From Vesta saturnalis (taxonomy: Eukaryota; Arthropoda; Insecta; Coleoptera; Lampyridae), in contig JARFJB010000664.1 of NCBI GenBank assembly GCA_036346205.1, positions 3,223,501 through 3,287,500 on the forward strand: a stretch of 64,000 nucleotides of DNA, given 5' to 3'. Shown piece by piece: positions 22,239 through 33,257 of the stretch (the stretch's first letter is position 1; the number at the start of each line of letters is the position of its first letter). A program made the translations under genes and the position numbers. The notes beneath the pieces are model-generated. The model did no database searches. It was given only the letters and a program-made list of their open reading frames with translations, and was not told the origin of the DNA.

Positions 22239-22919
22239 TATTATACCTATTTTGTAGGTAGATCAAGTTTAAGACGTTTCTTACATTCCATTGGCTTTTC
22301 GTCTAAAGTAGATGATGGTAGGAGAGGTTTACTGGAACAATCACATATCGCTGCCAATCGTGTACGAGTGTTAAGAAAATATTACAAAAATAAAGAAGAA
22401 AAATTATAAAATCCTGTATTCTTAGATGAAACTTGGATTTTCAGTCGAGGATCGCACGAAAGAAGCTGGCATGATAAAACTAAGGAAAGCGTGAAGAAGA
22501 AACCAATGGGTGAAAGAAAAAGGTTTGTTGTAATTTAGTTATTACATTATAATTCCTAATAAAATAACTGCATTTTTTAGATTTATAGTTGTTCATGCAG
22601 GTATTGAAGATGTTTTCTACAGTCACAAAATGCAGACTATCATAGAGATACGTTGTGTAGGGAGTTGTTTACAAAATGGTTTGAACGTAATTCAATTGAA
22701 AATTTAAAAGAACCATCTTTAATTTTAGTGGACAATGCTAGTTATCGTTCCAAACTTCTAGAAAGAATTTCAAATAATTCATCTAAGAAGGAAGAAATAG
22801 CTTATGAACCTAGCATATTTAAAAAAGAATTACTGCAATTAGTTAATGCGATACCAAGGTGTACAAAAGAGATGAAATAGAACACAAGTGTGGACACAGA
22901 GTATTATGGTTACCACCAT

Positions 22920-23700
22920 AAGTGGATATAATGGATAATTTTTCTAATTTAAAATATAAAAAACATTCAATAATTTTCAACTTTCTTTGACATTTTATGA
23001 AAATTTATGTTGAGACATCTGCCCATGCGCTGTTTACTCCTTTAATAAAATTGGGTATTAAGTTTGGTTCCAAACCCCATAGTTATATATCACGTCACCG
23101 AAGGCGCTGGTGCCGGTATATTTAGTGATTTTAGTCAAGCACCATTTAACCACCATAATACCCTAAGGCGCGGTGTTAATTTAACCTCATTAAATCATTA
23201 AAATGATTATTACTTATATGTGTATGTCAAATTTATTATTATATAAACAAAGTATTGTATAAATAAACATAAATACGTGTTTGAATAGATTAAATTTTGT
23301 TACTTTTATAATGTTAATTTACTTTTGACGAATTTAGTGTAAGTAAATAAATTGTAGTTAAGACTCGTTAGACACTTTTTCATTATCATGATGTAAAAAA
23401 ATCGTATATTAGAATTCATATGCCTACTTATGTTAGTAAATACAATATTATGGAAGTTAAATGTTTTACCTAATACGTTTAGACCCATTTGCACCGCCTC
23501 GGTTTTAAACTGAGGTGGTGCAAACGGGCCAGTTCTTATACATTCACAATAAAGCATTTGAACATGAATTTTTAAAATTCCCGCCTGTGCTTCGTTAGCA
23601 CTCAGGTGACGTAATACACAACTAATTTATTAAAACGGCGCGATTGGTAGGAGTCGTGTATCTATCGCCTCACTTATCTATGCATCTGGCGATAAATATA
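22920..23700. other. AT-rich spacer between transposase A and the piggyBac element
   Basis: Only the palindrome at 23,484-23,528 stands out. No coding sequence is seen. Confidence 0.4.
23484..23528. repeat. Near-perfect 45 bp palindrome
   Basis: CCCATTTGCACCGCCTCGGTTT is followed after one base by its near-complement AAACTGAGGTGGTGCAAACGGG, with three mismatched positions. It would form a hairpin with about a 22 bp stem. It lies outside the piggyBac ends and may be a tiny foldback element or a protein-binding site. Confidence 0.6.
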
Positions 23701-23985
23701 ATAACCTTTCAGTGATAACGGTTTCAATTTTTGCCGCTATTAATGCAACCTTGAACGCCAGACGCAGGATATTTTTAGTACCTGTGAATGAAATGATTTT
23801 ACCCCTCAGTTCGTACTGGCAGCTCATAGTGTGCTGTGGTTCGAATTAAAAAAAATACCTCGATCTCACAGACCGATGTTGTCACTCGCGTATTTAAGAT
23901 AAACTGATTGTGTGAATTAGCAGGTACGTTAATTGCGAAATGTGTCCGCGGTCGTGCATTTTATTTCTCAATATTTTTAGCAGAA

Positions 23986-24845
23986 ATGAGTTACGAGGAA
24001 GAACAGAAAAATCTCTTGCACTTGCTCGAAGAAAATTCCTATACTATTGACTATGACGACGACGATGATATTTGTTGAAGCTGAACAAGAAATAGCGGTA
24101 ACAGAGCAAGATGAAAGTTCCAGTTTCAATCTGCTCAAAGAACTTTTAGAGAACGCTTCTATATTGGTCGTGACAAAACTACAATGTGGAAGAAACACAT
24201 TCCCCCAAAAAATTGTAGAACTCGAACAGAAAATATAATTATCCATTTACCAGGAGGACCTGCTAAAAGATTGACAACAGAAGTAGATATTTGGCAGTGT
24301 TTTGTAGGAGACGATATACTAAATATAGTAGTAAAAAATACCAACAAAGCCATTGAAAATGCGCATCATGGTGTTTCCAACAGAACGTCTTACTTTATCG
24401 ATCTTATTGAAATTAAAGCTTTACTTGGATTACTATACTTGTTAGGTGTCAGAAAGACAAATCATCTAAACGCAGCAGATTTGTGGGAAACAAATGGAAT
24501 TGCCATAGAATTATTCAGGCTGACGATGTCCTTACAACGGTTTCGGCTTCTATTGCGACACTTGAGGTTCGATAACAAAGAAACACGTTTACACAGAGCT
24601 AAAATAGATAAATTGGCTCCCATTCAAGAGTTATTTAAAATTTTTAATTCAAACTGCGAGAAACATTTTTCGTTATCTGAATACATAACGATTGACGAGA
24701 AGCTGGAAGTATTTACAGGACGGTGCAGCTTCCGTCAATACATTCCCAGCATGCCGAACAAATATGGATTAAACATTTTTGCTTTCGCAGATGCAAAAAT
24801 GTTTTATACCGCAAAGTTAGAAGTATATGTTTCTGGAACAAAGCG
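23986..24845 (+). pseudogene. piggyBac transposase, 5' part
   Basis: The ATG at 23,986 opens an acidic N-terminus (MSYEEEQKNLLHLLEEN, then a DDDDD tract), usual for piggyBac transposases. A frameshift near 24,060 leads into the second frame. This carries FYIGRDKTTMWKK and the domain from 24,184, with VDIWQCFVGDDILN, LLGLLYLLGVRK, the RFDNKETR block and the first catalytic D in ITIDEKLEVFTGR (near 24,690). It continues RQYIPSMPNKYGLNIF and ends at LEVYVSGTKR, where the long-TIR element begins. The middle of the DDE domain, with the second catalytic D, is absent from both halves, so a deletion preceded or accompanied the insertion. Confidence 0.85.
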
Positions 24846-25584
24846 AAATGTGGTTCATTTTCGATGTTTACTTATGGGAAGTGCCCTTTCTATTACAGAC
24901 AGACAAAAAGTAATATGGGGTCCTTGTGCTCGATTTTGGTGTTAATTAAGATCCAATAGTCATAATCAAGATATCTGTGACGGTTACTGTGCAATTGGCC
25001 AAAATTGGAAAAATGACGATTTTCAAAAACTTGAATAACTTTTTTATTTTTAAATGTATCGACAAACTGTAAAAACATTCTTAAGGCACCTTTTTAAGTA
25101 GAATCCATTAGTGCGTTCACATTTTTAATACCTCCTTAATTTAAAAAGATATCACATAAAGTTGTATTTTTTTATATGGAAACCATAGTAAGCTATGACA
25201 TTTTAAATGAAATTTTTTTGTGCTTTTTAAAAATATATAACACCTGTATGCTATTTTAATAATTAATTGATTTTTTTAAGGTTTTGCTAATTGGTACATT
25301 TATTAAGGATAACAGTTGGCTTAGAAAACCAGATATGAAATTGAATGAAACATTCTACTCAAAAAAAAAATTTCACTTCCAGTAGAATAGTTTAGAGACA
25401 GTTTGTAATTCAAATAACTTTAATTGTAATGCTGTTCTTGTGGAATGGTAACAAATTATAAAATCTAAAGATTGAATATAAAATTATCAAAAAACCTCAA
25501 ATGCAAATTGAAATGAAATGAAAATAAACAATATAACATCATCAGAAATTATGAAAAGCTAACACATAAAACTACAAATACTTT

Positions 25585-26614
25585 TCAAACTGTGCGTCCT
25601 CTTTTGGATGCAGACTTCGCATCGTCTTCTAATTGAATTTATAGAGTTAATATAGATAATGGTGATAATTGTGTAAAAGCCACACGAACACTTTCTTTTA
25701 ACAAGTTTACAGTATTATTAGTTCTTTTGTATATAATATTTTTCAAAAAACCCATAAACTGAAATCTAGAGGCGAAAGGTCGGGTGAACGAGCAGGCCAC
25801 AACATTGGTGCTGTCGTTCCCATCCAGCTATTAGGAAAACGTAAATTTAAGTAGTCACTAACTACACGGGACTTGTGTGCGGAGCTCTGTCTTGCTGAAA
25901 TATGACATTGCAACATTGTGCTAAAGGAAGACTCTAGAAATCCTTCAAATAAATTCGTAAAATATCGAGATATTTCATTGAGTTTAATGTCCTTTATACA
26001 TGTGATAATAAAAACGTCCGTGTTTAATGCAGCACTAACATTTATTCCAAATTTCCCTTGTCTCCTGCGGGCAACACTGACATGAGCGTTAGTATCTGCC
26101 CAGTAAGGTAAATTGTGATTATTAAAACTACCATCACTACTGATATGCGCCTCATCCGGCCATGCTATAGAGTTTGAAAAATTAGGTATATTTTGGCACT
26201 GACTTATATACCAGTTAAAAAACTCAGTACGCCCCTTCTGTCGTCTATAGTCAAAAATGTTCTTTCCGCCATCTATAGATTTGTCTAGATCAAGTTGTTG
26301 GCTCTGCTTCGACTTGTCCTAAAACGTCGTTGAATTTTCTTCAGAATTTCGTTTAAAGTAAGTTTTGGCGTGGGATTTTTAAAAGAACCGAATTCAATTA
26401 AATTTTTCTGTAACTTAAAATTAATTAAGATATTGTGTTGAGCTAGCAAACATTTTAATTTATATTAACTATACCGTTCAAAAATATTGTTATTTGGCTG
26501 CCGCCTTTCAGGAAAATTTTGTAAATATAATTCCGATGCCACATTCTTATCACCTTCGGATAATATAAAACACTTTAACATGCAATATTTTTCTGAATTT
26601 GTAGAATTAGGCAT
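25585..26614 (-). pseudogene. DDxD mariner-type transposase of nested copy 4
   Basis: From the ATG at 26,614 the product begins MPNSTNSEKYCMLKC and contains ELYLQNFPERRQPN. These match the N-terminal HTH (DUF4817-like) of this transposase family. After frame changes the catalytic domain is read: AWPDEAHISSDGSFNNHN (first D), LPYWADTNAH, INVSAALN, FQQDRAPH (second D, near 25,880) and WPARSPDLSPLDF (third D, near 25,785). The spacing between second and third D is 40-41 residues. Multiple stops and frameshifts make it non-functional. The C-terminal end is not sharply defined. Confidence 0.75.
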
Positions 26615-27502
26615 GTTAAAACTAAACGTCAAATAAGAAGACACCAAGCTGCGCGAAAAAATCACGTGACAGTGTACTATTCAACCGGAAAATATTTTTT
26701 TTTAAGAAAAGTAAAAGTTACGTTTTATACATTTTTTAGTTAATAACCTCTTAATTATCATGTTTATATTTTATAATTAGGACAATTTAACCAAAAAAAA
26801 AACATTTATTTAATTGTGAAAAGTGAAATATAAGGTTATGTTACTTGTTCATAAATTTACTCGGAAATGTTATAATTCGCATTTTAATTATTAACCACAG
26901 TTCTAAGGGTAAATAATTCGTATCTAAACAGCTTTATACTGCGATGGTTATAAATAGGTGTAATAGAGGGGGTAGAGTTTTATCGAATTCAAATATTGGA
27001 TAGTATGCAAGTTCAAATAAAGTTGAAGAAGTTATATAATTTGTTATGAGGAAAATATAGTATACGAATATAAACAGATGGTTTTTATACAACAAAACAG
27101 ATTTTATGGGGTTTGCACAATGATGTTGTATTCATAAAAGCATTGAGCTATGGCAGCAGCATGTTAAAAAGGTCAACACGATACATATTAGTGTGTTAAA
27201 GATAAATAAGAAATTTCATATATAAATCAATATAATTAAGCAATTAAACACATAACAGATATTGATTACATGAAGTACAATAATCCTAATTTGTAGAAAA
27301 TATATAATAATTGGTACAATGCATAAAAACTCTGCGAACTATAATAAGGGTTATGGTACGAAGACGTTATGTTGGTAGATCATAAACTAAGTGTTTAAAA
27401 AGTGCTTAAGAAGTTAGAGTGCTTTAGAAACATATCTAAGAACCTGAACAACACATGTGCAATGTGAAATTAACAATACAAATACAATAAAATATTACAC
27501 AA

Positions 27503-28894
27503 TTAGTCTACACTTATTTCTTCGTTATCATAATCTGATATAAAATCAGATTCATCCGACGAGTCTCCACTCCTACGTATAATCAATTCCTCACAAACGA
27601 CATCCATAATATGCTCTTTATTAATATATTCCTCTTCAATTTCTTTAACATGACAGCACACTTCTTGCCAGTGGCTCTCCAAATCCATCGAACACTTTTC
27701 ACGAGTTAGTTTTTCAACATCGGCTTTTTCAATGGCCCATGTTTTTTTTATTGGATTTAGCTCCGGGTGGTGTGGAGGTAGTTGACATACAGAGTGACCA
27801 TGTTTCGCAAATATAGCATCAATTGAATATTCCGTGTAGCTCGGTTTATTACATTTTATTAAATCATACAGCTCCACTTTTGTTTGGGATTCATCATGTA
27901 CGATCCCTCGTTCTTGTAACCAAGTTATCATTTCCATTTTTTTACTGCTAAAAGTTGGATGTTTAACTGCTAACGTGTTGTGATAACTTGCATTATCCAT
28001 AACAATAACTGACTTTTCGAGCAAATTCGGTAATAACTGGTGCTCAATCCATCGTTTATAATTAATAAAGTTCATATCGTCGTGATAATCACCTGTTTTG
28101 AGCCCGATTTAAAAACTAAGAGGGCATTATTGATAAATCCCATTTCACCACCAGCATGTACTATTATAAGACGTTGACCTTTACCGATTGGACATTTTAA
28201 ACCTTCGTTGGAATCATCTACCCAGGAATGTGGCGTTGTATGCGATGCATGTATATATGTTTCATCTGTATACACAATGGGTCGCCCTGCTCTTCGATAC
28301 TTTGTTATTGCTCGTATATAAGCACAACATAAAGATCGTATATCGTATCGTTCCATTAAACATTTACGATTGTCAACGGTTTCATCCATTTAAAACATAT
28401 TTTATTTAATAATCTTAAAGACGTTTCCTTCCAGAGAAACCAATGGATTCATCATCTTTAATAATATTATAGATAGCATTGACAGTTGGTCGTCGTTTCT
28501 CCGTGACATGAATATTGTGTACAATGCGTCGAATGACTTGTTCACAATTATCGACAGATGATCTTGGTGCGGTTTTCATTCTTTTATTAGAAGTCTTGAA
28601 CGATTCTATTTCACCACGTTGAATTGCACTCCTTCTCTAACAATTCTAACGACGGTACTTTTAGATACTCCAGTTGCTTTCACAACGATATCAAGAACGT
28701 TAACTGTAAAGAAATGTAATCGTGAAAAACTGACAGATGTTAATCGGACAATAATGACATACCTTCATTCATATTTTTATGAAACTGATAAACAATAAAC
28801 ATTCCAAATAATTGCGGGCATCTTGCGATAAGACACGCCGCTTCTTTGCTGGAATGTTTGATGTACTATCAGACGATGTACTCGCATCACCCAT
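27503..28894 (-). pseudogene. IS630-like DDE transposase B with catalytic E replaced by K
   Basis: Exon 1 runs from the ATG at 28,894 (MGDASTSSDSTSNIPAKKRR) to a GTATGT donor after 28,764. A 60 nt GT-AG intron (28,763-28,704) follows. Exon 2 opens with the HTH stretch VNVLDIVVKATGVSKSTVVR. The catalytic domain has VYTDETYIHASH (first D), IVHAGG, VIVMDNASYHN (second D, near 28,000) and LPPHHPELNPIKKTWA, where NPIE is expected. The final acidic residue is therefore lysine. An acidic Ser/Asp-rich tail ends at 27,503. Frameshifts occur in exon 1, after VREG in exon 2, and at about 28,078. Outer ends of the inserted unit, between about 26,700 and 29,200, could not be defined. Confidence 0.8.
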
Positions 28895-29674
28895 TATAAA
28901 CAACGAACTAAATCAATATATTATATTAATACATATTACTGTGGATTACAAATACAATTACTTGTAAATAAAAGATGCTGAAACGGAAGGAGTTTTGAAA
29001 AAACTGTTTACAATTGATAAAAACGTGCACGAAAAAATGAGGTTAGAAAACAATAAACAACACTACATTTGTGGACGGAACATAATATCTATTTCTCACT
29101 CATATCATTATTCCATTTCCTTTTAATGCAATATTCGGTTTCTGCGCAGGTGTCTTCGTATTTGGCGTTTGTTTTACTTAAATAAATCTCAGCCTCCTAT
29201 GCTTACTGTGTATTCTTAATATAAAACGTAAATAAGAAAAACTTCAAAAAATCAATTAATTATTAAAATAGCATAGAAGTCTTACATATTTTTGAAAAGC
29301 GCAAAAAAATGTCATTTAAAAATGTCAGCCAACTATCGTTTCCACATAAAAAAAATAGAACCTTATGTCATATCTTTTCAAATCAAGGAAGTATTAAAAA
29401 TGTGAATGCACTAATAGATTCTACTTAAAAGTGTGCCTTAAGAATGTTTTACAGTTTGTCGATACATTTAGAAATAAAAAGTTATTAAAGTTTTTCAAAA
29501 TCACCATTTTTTAAATTTTGGCTAATTGCACAATAACGGCCAGAGATATCTTGATTATGACTATCGGATCTTAATTAACACCAAAATCAAGCACAAGGAC
29601 TCCATATTACTTTTTGTCTATCTGTAATAGAAAGGGTACTTCCCATAAGAAAACATCAAAAATGAACCACCCTG

Positions 29675-30105
29675 TACAATTCTACCAAAAGTGGCGTAGA
29701 TGTGGTTAATAAGTTATGCGCAACATACAACACAGCAAACTCGAAGGTGGCCCATTGTTATCTTCTACAGCGTGCTGAATATATCAGCAATTAATGTTTT
29801 TATTATTTATAATTCGAATAGTGTAGGAAGTTCTGTGACTCGTAGTCAGTATTTAGAAGGTTTAGCTATGAGTTTGTTGAGGGATAAACTTACAGAAAGA
29901 TCTTACAACGAACATATTCCCAGATTAATTAGACTGAGAATTCATGAGAAATCAAGCCAATGTTTATCAAAGCAATAATATACCTGGCAGGTGTGCCTTT
30001 TGTGATTCTAAAAAGGACGGGAAAACCAGATACTCGTGCAATAAATGCCATAAACACTTTTGGTTAGAACATGCTATGATAGTATGTGCTGATTATAATA
30101 TGTAA
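29675..30105 (+). pseudogene. piggyBac transposase, 3' part
   Basis: Directly after the TA target duplicate the sequence reads NSTKSGVDVVNKLCATYN, the piggyBac block with the last catalytic D. Next come RRWPIVIFYSVLNISAINVF, the RDKLTERSYN region, and a C-terminal Cys-rich domain CAFCDSKKDGKTRYSCNKC followed by HKHFWLEHAM. Paired CxxC motifs of this kind are typical of piggyBac C-termini and bind DNA or chromatin. The stop is at 30,103-30,105. At least two frame changes occur (near 29,740 and 29,965). Together with 23,986-24,845 it formed one gene. Confidence 0.85.
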
Positions 30106-30168
30106 ATTGTTGTCAATGTTCATCGCAAAGTACGTTGTTATATTTATTATAAGTTTTGTTATGAACGA

Positions 30169-30242
30169 ATAAGTTCAAACCCTACTCGAGGTAAACTTTT
30201 TATTTATGTATTTAATAAAATTAATAATAATTTTCAATTACG
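30169..30242 (+). repeat. tRNA-like repeat family, copy c (T arm and tail only)
   Basis: AAGTTCAAACCCTACTCGAGG, then AAACTTTTTATTTATG and the TTTAATAAAATTAATAATAA tail, as at 34,025. It is preceded by GTTATGAACGAATAAGTTC, the complement of the far tail of the same family, so this copy is rearranged. It sits inside the piggyBac element. Confidence 0.6.
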
Positions 30243-30729
30243 TTGTTTATACTTTGCCTTACTAAAGAATTTTTTTTTTATTTTTACAGACGTTATTGTT
30301 TTGTTTATCTATAGTTGTATCATTATGGATAAAGTTTTGTTTTGTTTTTTCACAATTCCATTTTTAATGTACGCCTTCAATTTGTGCTTATTTCTATTTT
30401 AATAAAATTTTGTTCATTGAAAAGGATATTTTTTACTAAAATTATAACTATTACTAAGACAAATAAACAAGGAAGCATATCATTTTCGTTTGTGACAAAA
30501 AAGTTAAAAAAGCGCTCTAAAATTAATATAAATTAAAATCGGTCTCACGGACCGATTTTATGACAGGTGTTAAATACCGGCACGTTATTAGTGAAAGGTT
30601 AACTAAAGGCCCGTTTTCACGGTACACTTTGGATGATCATCCCGGATGAATCATCCAAAGTGATTACGAGGATGAAAGCGATTATTGTTTACATGGGTCA
30701 TTAAGATTGAATTAGTCGTTCACTTTAAA

Positions 30730-32753
30730 ATGGCGCCAAATGAAGTTGTACGAGCAGGAATTGCCATAATAAGTGAATATCTTGTAAATTGACTTAGACA
30801 TGTACTTGACAAGAAGATTAGGAAAAAAAAGCGTTGGTGGGTGAGACCGTGGATAGCACGACGTGATAAAATGAGGGCGTCAATGCGTTTGTTAAGAGAA
30901 TGGTCTGCTGAAGATCGAACTATGTTTCACAATCACCTCAGAATGTCCGAAACACAATTTGAAGAACTTCTTGCCAAAGTAACGCCGCTAATTGAAAAGC
31001 AAAACACAACCATGAGAGAAGCTCTGTCTGCCAGACTAAAACTGCAAATTGTATTGAGATATCTCGCAGCTGGAGATTGTTTTGAAACACTCGAAGCTTT
31101 ATATCGTGTACCTAGATGCTCCATATCACATTTTTTACCAGAGGTATTAGCCGCTATTTAAGTTCTGGAATACTGTATCAAGGTTAGTATCTAATTAAAT
31201 TATTTTCACATAAACTATTGAAAAATAGAATAATGCATTAATACTTTTAACAAAATAATTTTATTGAAAAAAAGTATAACGTAAGTTTAATCGTAATTAT
31301 TATGTATGGTCGAAAGAGCTTGAGATAAGACATCATATGCTGATCCTTCCGAATATCCTTCTTAGTCCTGCATGGTAGGAGTTGCGGCAGAGGTTGTTAT
31401 GTCACTATTGCTTGAGTACACGGTATACGGTGATGGAACAGGTGTAGATGTTTGACAAAGCATGTTCCATGCTGAAGAGGTATATCGTTCTTCGGTCATA
31501 ACATTTTGTAGTTTAGTTTGGCATATCAAGGCACGATCTAGAGGCATTTTCTTAAGCTGAACTGCCAGACTTCTGCAGAAGTGATCAAATTCATTATCAG
31601 TCTCTATGTTTTGTGAAGCTATGGTACCTAACTTATCTATTGCTCTTTCCACAGCGGAAATTCCAGGCAAATTAAGCCTTCATGAAGAAGATGGAGTGTT
31701 TAAGTTTGCTTCAGGAATAGTTTGCTTTGTTGTGATAGTTGCGTTTCATTATTAGAAACTATGCCATCATTTGTTACAGCAGGTAGAGAATCACCGTTGC
31801 TTCAGGTGTATCCTCGATATCCGGGTCATTCCTTCTTCTGAATCATCCTCGGCATGATTTTGTGGCGATAGGGCCCTTTGCGTTGAGGAACCTGAAACAG
31901 AGACCTCTACTAGCATACTATAATATATAAGGCGAAGAAGGTGGAATTCCTACATTCTTGTATATGGTTTTGTTTTTTACAGGTGCCTACAACCACTAAT
32001 GAATGGGAAAAAGTAATTAAGGAATATTACATTCGTTGGAACTTCCCTAATTGCTGTGGAGCTTTGGACGGCAAACATGTTGCCATTTGCTGTCCTGAGA
32101 AGTCAGGTTCATATTTCTTCAGCTATAAAATACCTTCAGCGTGATTCTTTTGCAGTTGTAGATGCTGACTATAACTTTCTATATATTGACGTCGGCACAA
32201 ATGGCAAAGCAAATGATGCATTAGTGTTTTCCAAATGTACATTCAACGAAGCTCTGGAGAACAATTCGCCCAATATACGAGAATGGTGTTTTGTGGGCGA
32301 CGACGCTTTTCCTCTAAGGACATACCTTTTAAAACCCTATAGCAAGAGATCATTAACTAGAAAGGACAGAATATTTAATTATCGGCTATCTCGAGCTCGT
32401 CGTCTATCAGAAAATGCATTTGGCATACTTGTGCCTCGTTTTAGAATATTCGAAAAGCCTATCCTCTCAAAGTAGAAACAACTGAAATATTGGTGAAAAG
32501 TGCTTGTGTTTTCACAACTGGCTCAGAAAAACCTCTACAAACAACGCCCCATATGTAACTGAAGGATTGGTTGATGTTGAATTATGGGAAGAAGGCAGAA
32601 TTGTTCCTGAAGTTTGGCGGCAAGGTGCACATGAAGGTCTCAGAGAAACAACACTTGCTACAACCAACGAAACTTGCTGCCACTATACGTGATGCTTATG
32701 CGAATCTGTTCTGTTCAACTGAAATTGTAGAATGGCAGTGGAGAATGATTTAA
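30730..32753 (+). pseudogene. PIF/Harbinger DDE transposase (two exons, decayed)
   Basis: The start at 30,730 (AAAATGGCG, good context) gives MAPNEVVRAGIAIISEY. After one in-frame TGA the frame continues with RKKKRWWVRPWIARRDK, the conserved Harbinger N-terminus. The HTH stretch FEELLAKVTPLI..LRYLAAGDCFETLEALYRV follows. Exon 1 ends at 31,182 (AAG/GTTAGT). Exon 2 starts at 31,983 after TTTTTACAG and reads VPTTTNEWEKVIKEY. Catalytic residues are seen in CCGALDGKHVAI (first D), FVGDDAFPL (second D) and RRLSENAFGIL (E). The C-terminus IRDAYANLFCSTEIVEWQW ends at 32,753. One lost base near 31,158 creates a TAA, and frameshifts occur near 32,130 and 32,475. Its 800 bp intron contains an exon of the opposite-strand gene. 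Confidence 0.88.
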
Positions 32754-33257
32754 ATGTTTTGTTGTCGTTTTATAATTTGTTGTCTTGCACAATAAAGCAA
32801 TTAATTTTAAACTGCTTTGTTATTTATTTATAGGTACAGTGTGAAACCAAGACGAAGTGGAGCATTCTAAATCTAAATTATAAATAATAATAAGAAAATG
32901 ATATACTTACTGCAGTTCCTGTGCTGCTCCGCGTATTCAAACTGCATGCAGGAATGTATCAGCTTGTTTGTACCAAAATAGTTTTGGGACATAAACGTCA
33001 TCTGGCCCTGTACCACTTTTTACGGATTTATTTACTTTAGCCAGTTCGATGAATATCGCGTACGGATTGCTTTTATTTTAACTTAATATCCTCGACTGTC
33101 ACATCCTGAATATTCAGCTCTTTTACGATTTCCTTTAATGCGTTTTCTTTATGGACTTTATTTTATACGTCTCTGCTTTAGTATTCCAAAGACACTGCCG
33201 GTCTTTCATTAAACTCAAAATTAGTGGGGTGTGATCGTCTTTCCACTTAAACACCAT
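31362..33257 (-). pseudogene. PIF/Harbinger accessory MADF/Myb-like DNA-binding protein (two exons)
   Basis: Exon 1 starts at 33,257 with MVFKWKDDHTPLILSLMKDR, then KEIVKELNIQDVTVEDIKLK, IKAIRTRY and the PKLFWYKQADTFL block. This is the MADF/Myb-SANT-like fold that Harbinger elements encode to help the transposase bind DNA and enter the nucleus. Exon 1 ends at 32,911 (GCA/GTAAGT). Exon 2 begins at 31,891 after GTTTCAG with SSTQRALSPQNHAEDDSEEG. It ends with the conserved tail EFDHFCRSLAVQLKKMPLDR and ALICQTKLQNVM, to the stop at 31,362. At least two frameshifts and one stop lie in exon 1. The 1,019 bp intron spans the entire second exon of the transposase. Confidence 0.8.

Larger units (their letters stand above)
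20774..22919 (+). pseudogene. IS630-like DDE transposase A, interrupted and 3'-truncated
   Basis: Exon 1 (20,774-20,893) encodes 40 residues starting MLSDNHLTSQ and ending FESVMQ at a GTATGT donor. After a gap filled by an inserted Tc1-like element, coding resumes near 22,253 (SSLRRFLHSIGF). It continues to the first catalytic D in FLDETWIF, then an intron of 58 nt (22,523-22,580, GT-AG) that joins ERKR to FIVVHAG. The second D is in LVDNASYRS. The frame ends at WLPP near 22,919, just before the block that should hold the catalytic E. The HTH segment expected between exon 1 and 22,253 is missing. This is the same family as the gene at 27.5-28.9 kb. It belongs to the IS630-Tc1-mariner superfamily and is certainly inactive. 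Confidence 0.75.
24846..29674 (-). mobile_element. Long-TIR DDxD mariner relative nested in piggyBac (copy 4)
   Basis: The left arm 24,846-25,313 and right arm 29,205-29,674 are inverted copies over about 470 bp. An example is GTGGTTCATTTTCGATG at the left against the complement of CATCAAAAATGAACCAC at the right. The right terminus is followed by TA (29,675-29,676) and by resumed piggyBac coding sequence. The left terminal few bases have degenerated. It encodes a minus-strand DDxD transposase and has itself received an IS630-like transposase gene. Confidence 0.85.
23705..30598 (+). mobile_element. piggyBac-like element, split by a nested insertion
   Basis: The left end CCTTTCAGTGATAACG (23,705) matches the complement of CGTTATTAGTGAAAGG at the right end (30,598). 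The right end abuts TTAA (30,599-30,602), the piggyBac target; the left flank is ATAA, one change from TTAA. Subterminal motifs also mirror each other: ATCTCACAGACCGAT near 23,865 and a CGGTCTCACGGACCG hairpin near 30,539. Without the nested element (24,846-29,674) the unit is about 2.1 kb. Confidence 0.85.

Noticed and set aside
30169..30242. Independent tRNA-like gene inside piggyBac
   Set aside because: Only the T arm and tail are present.
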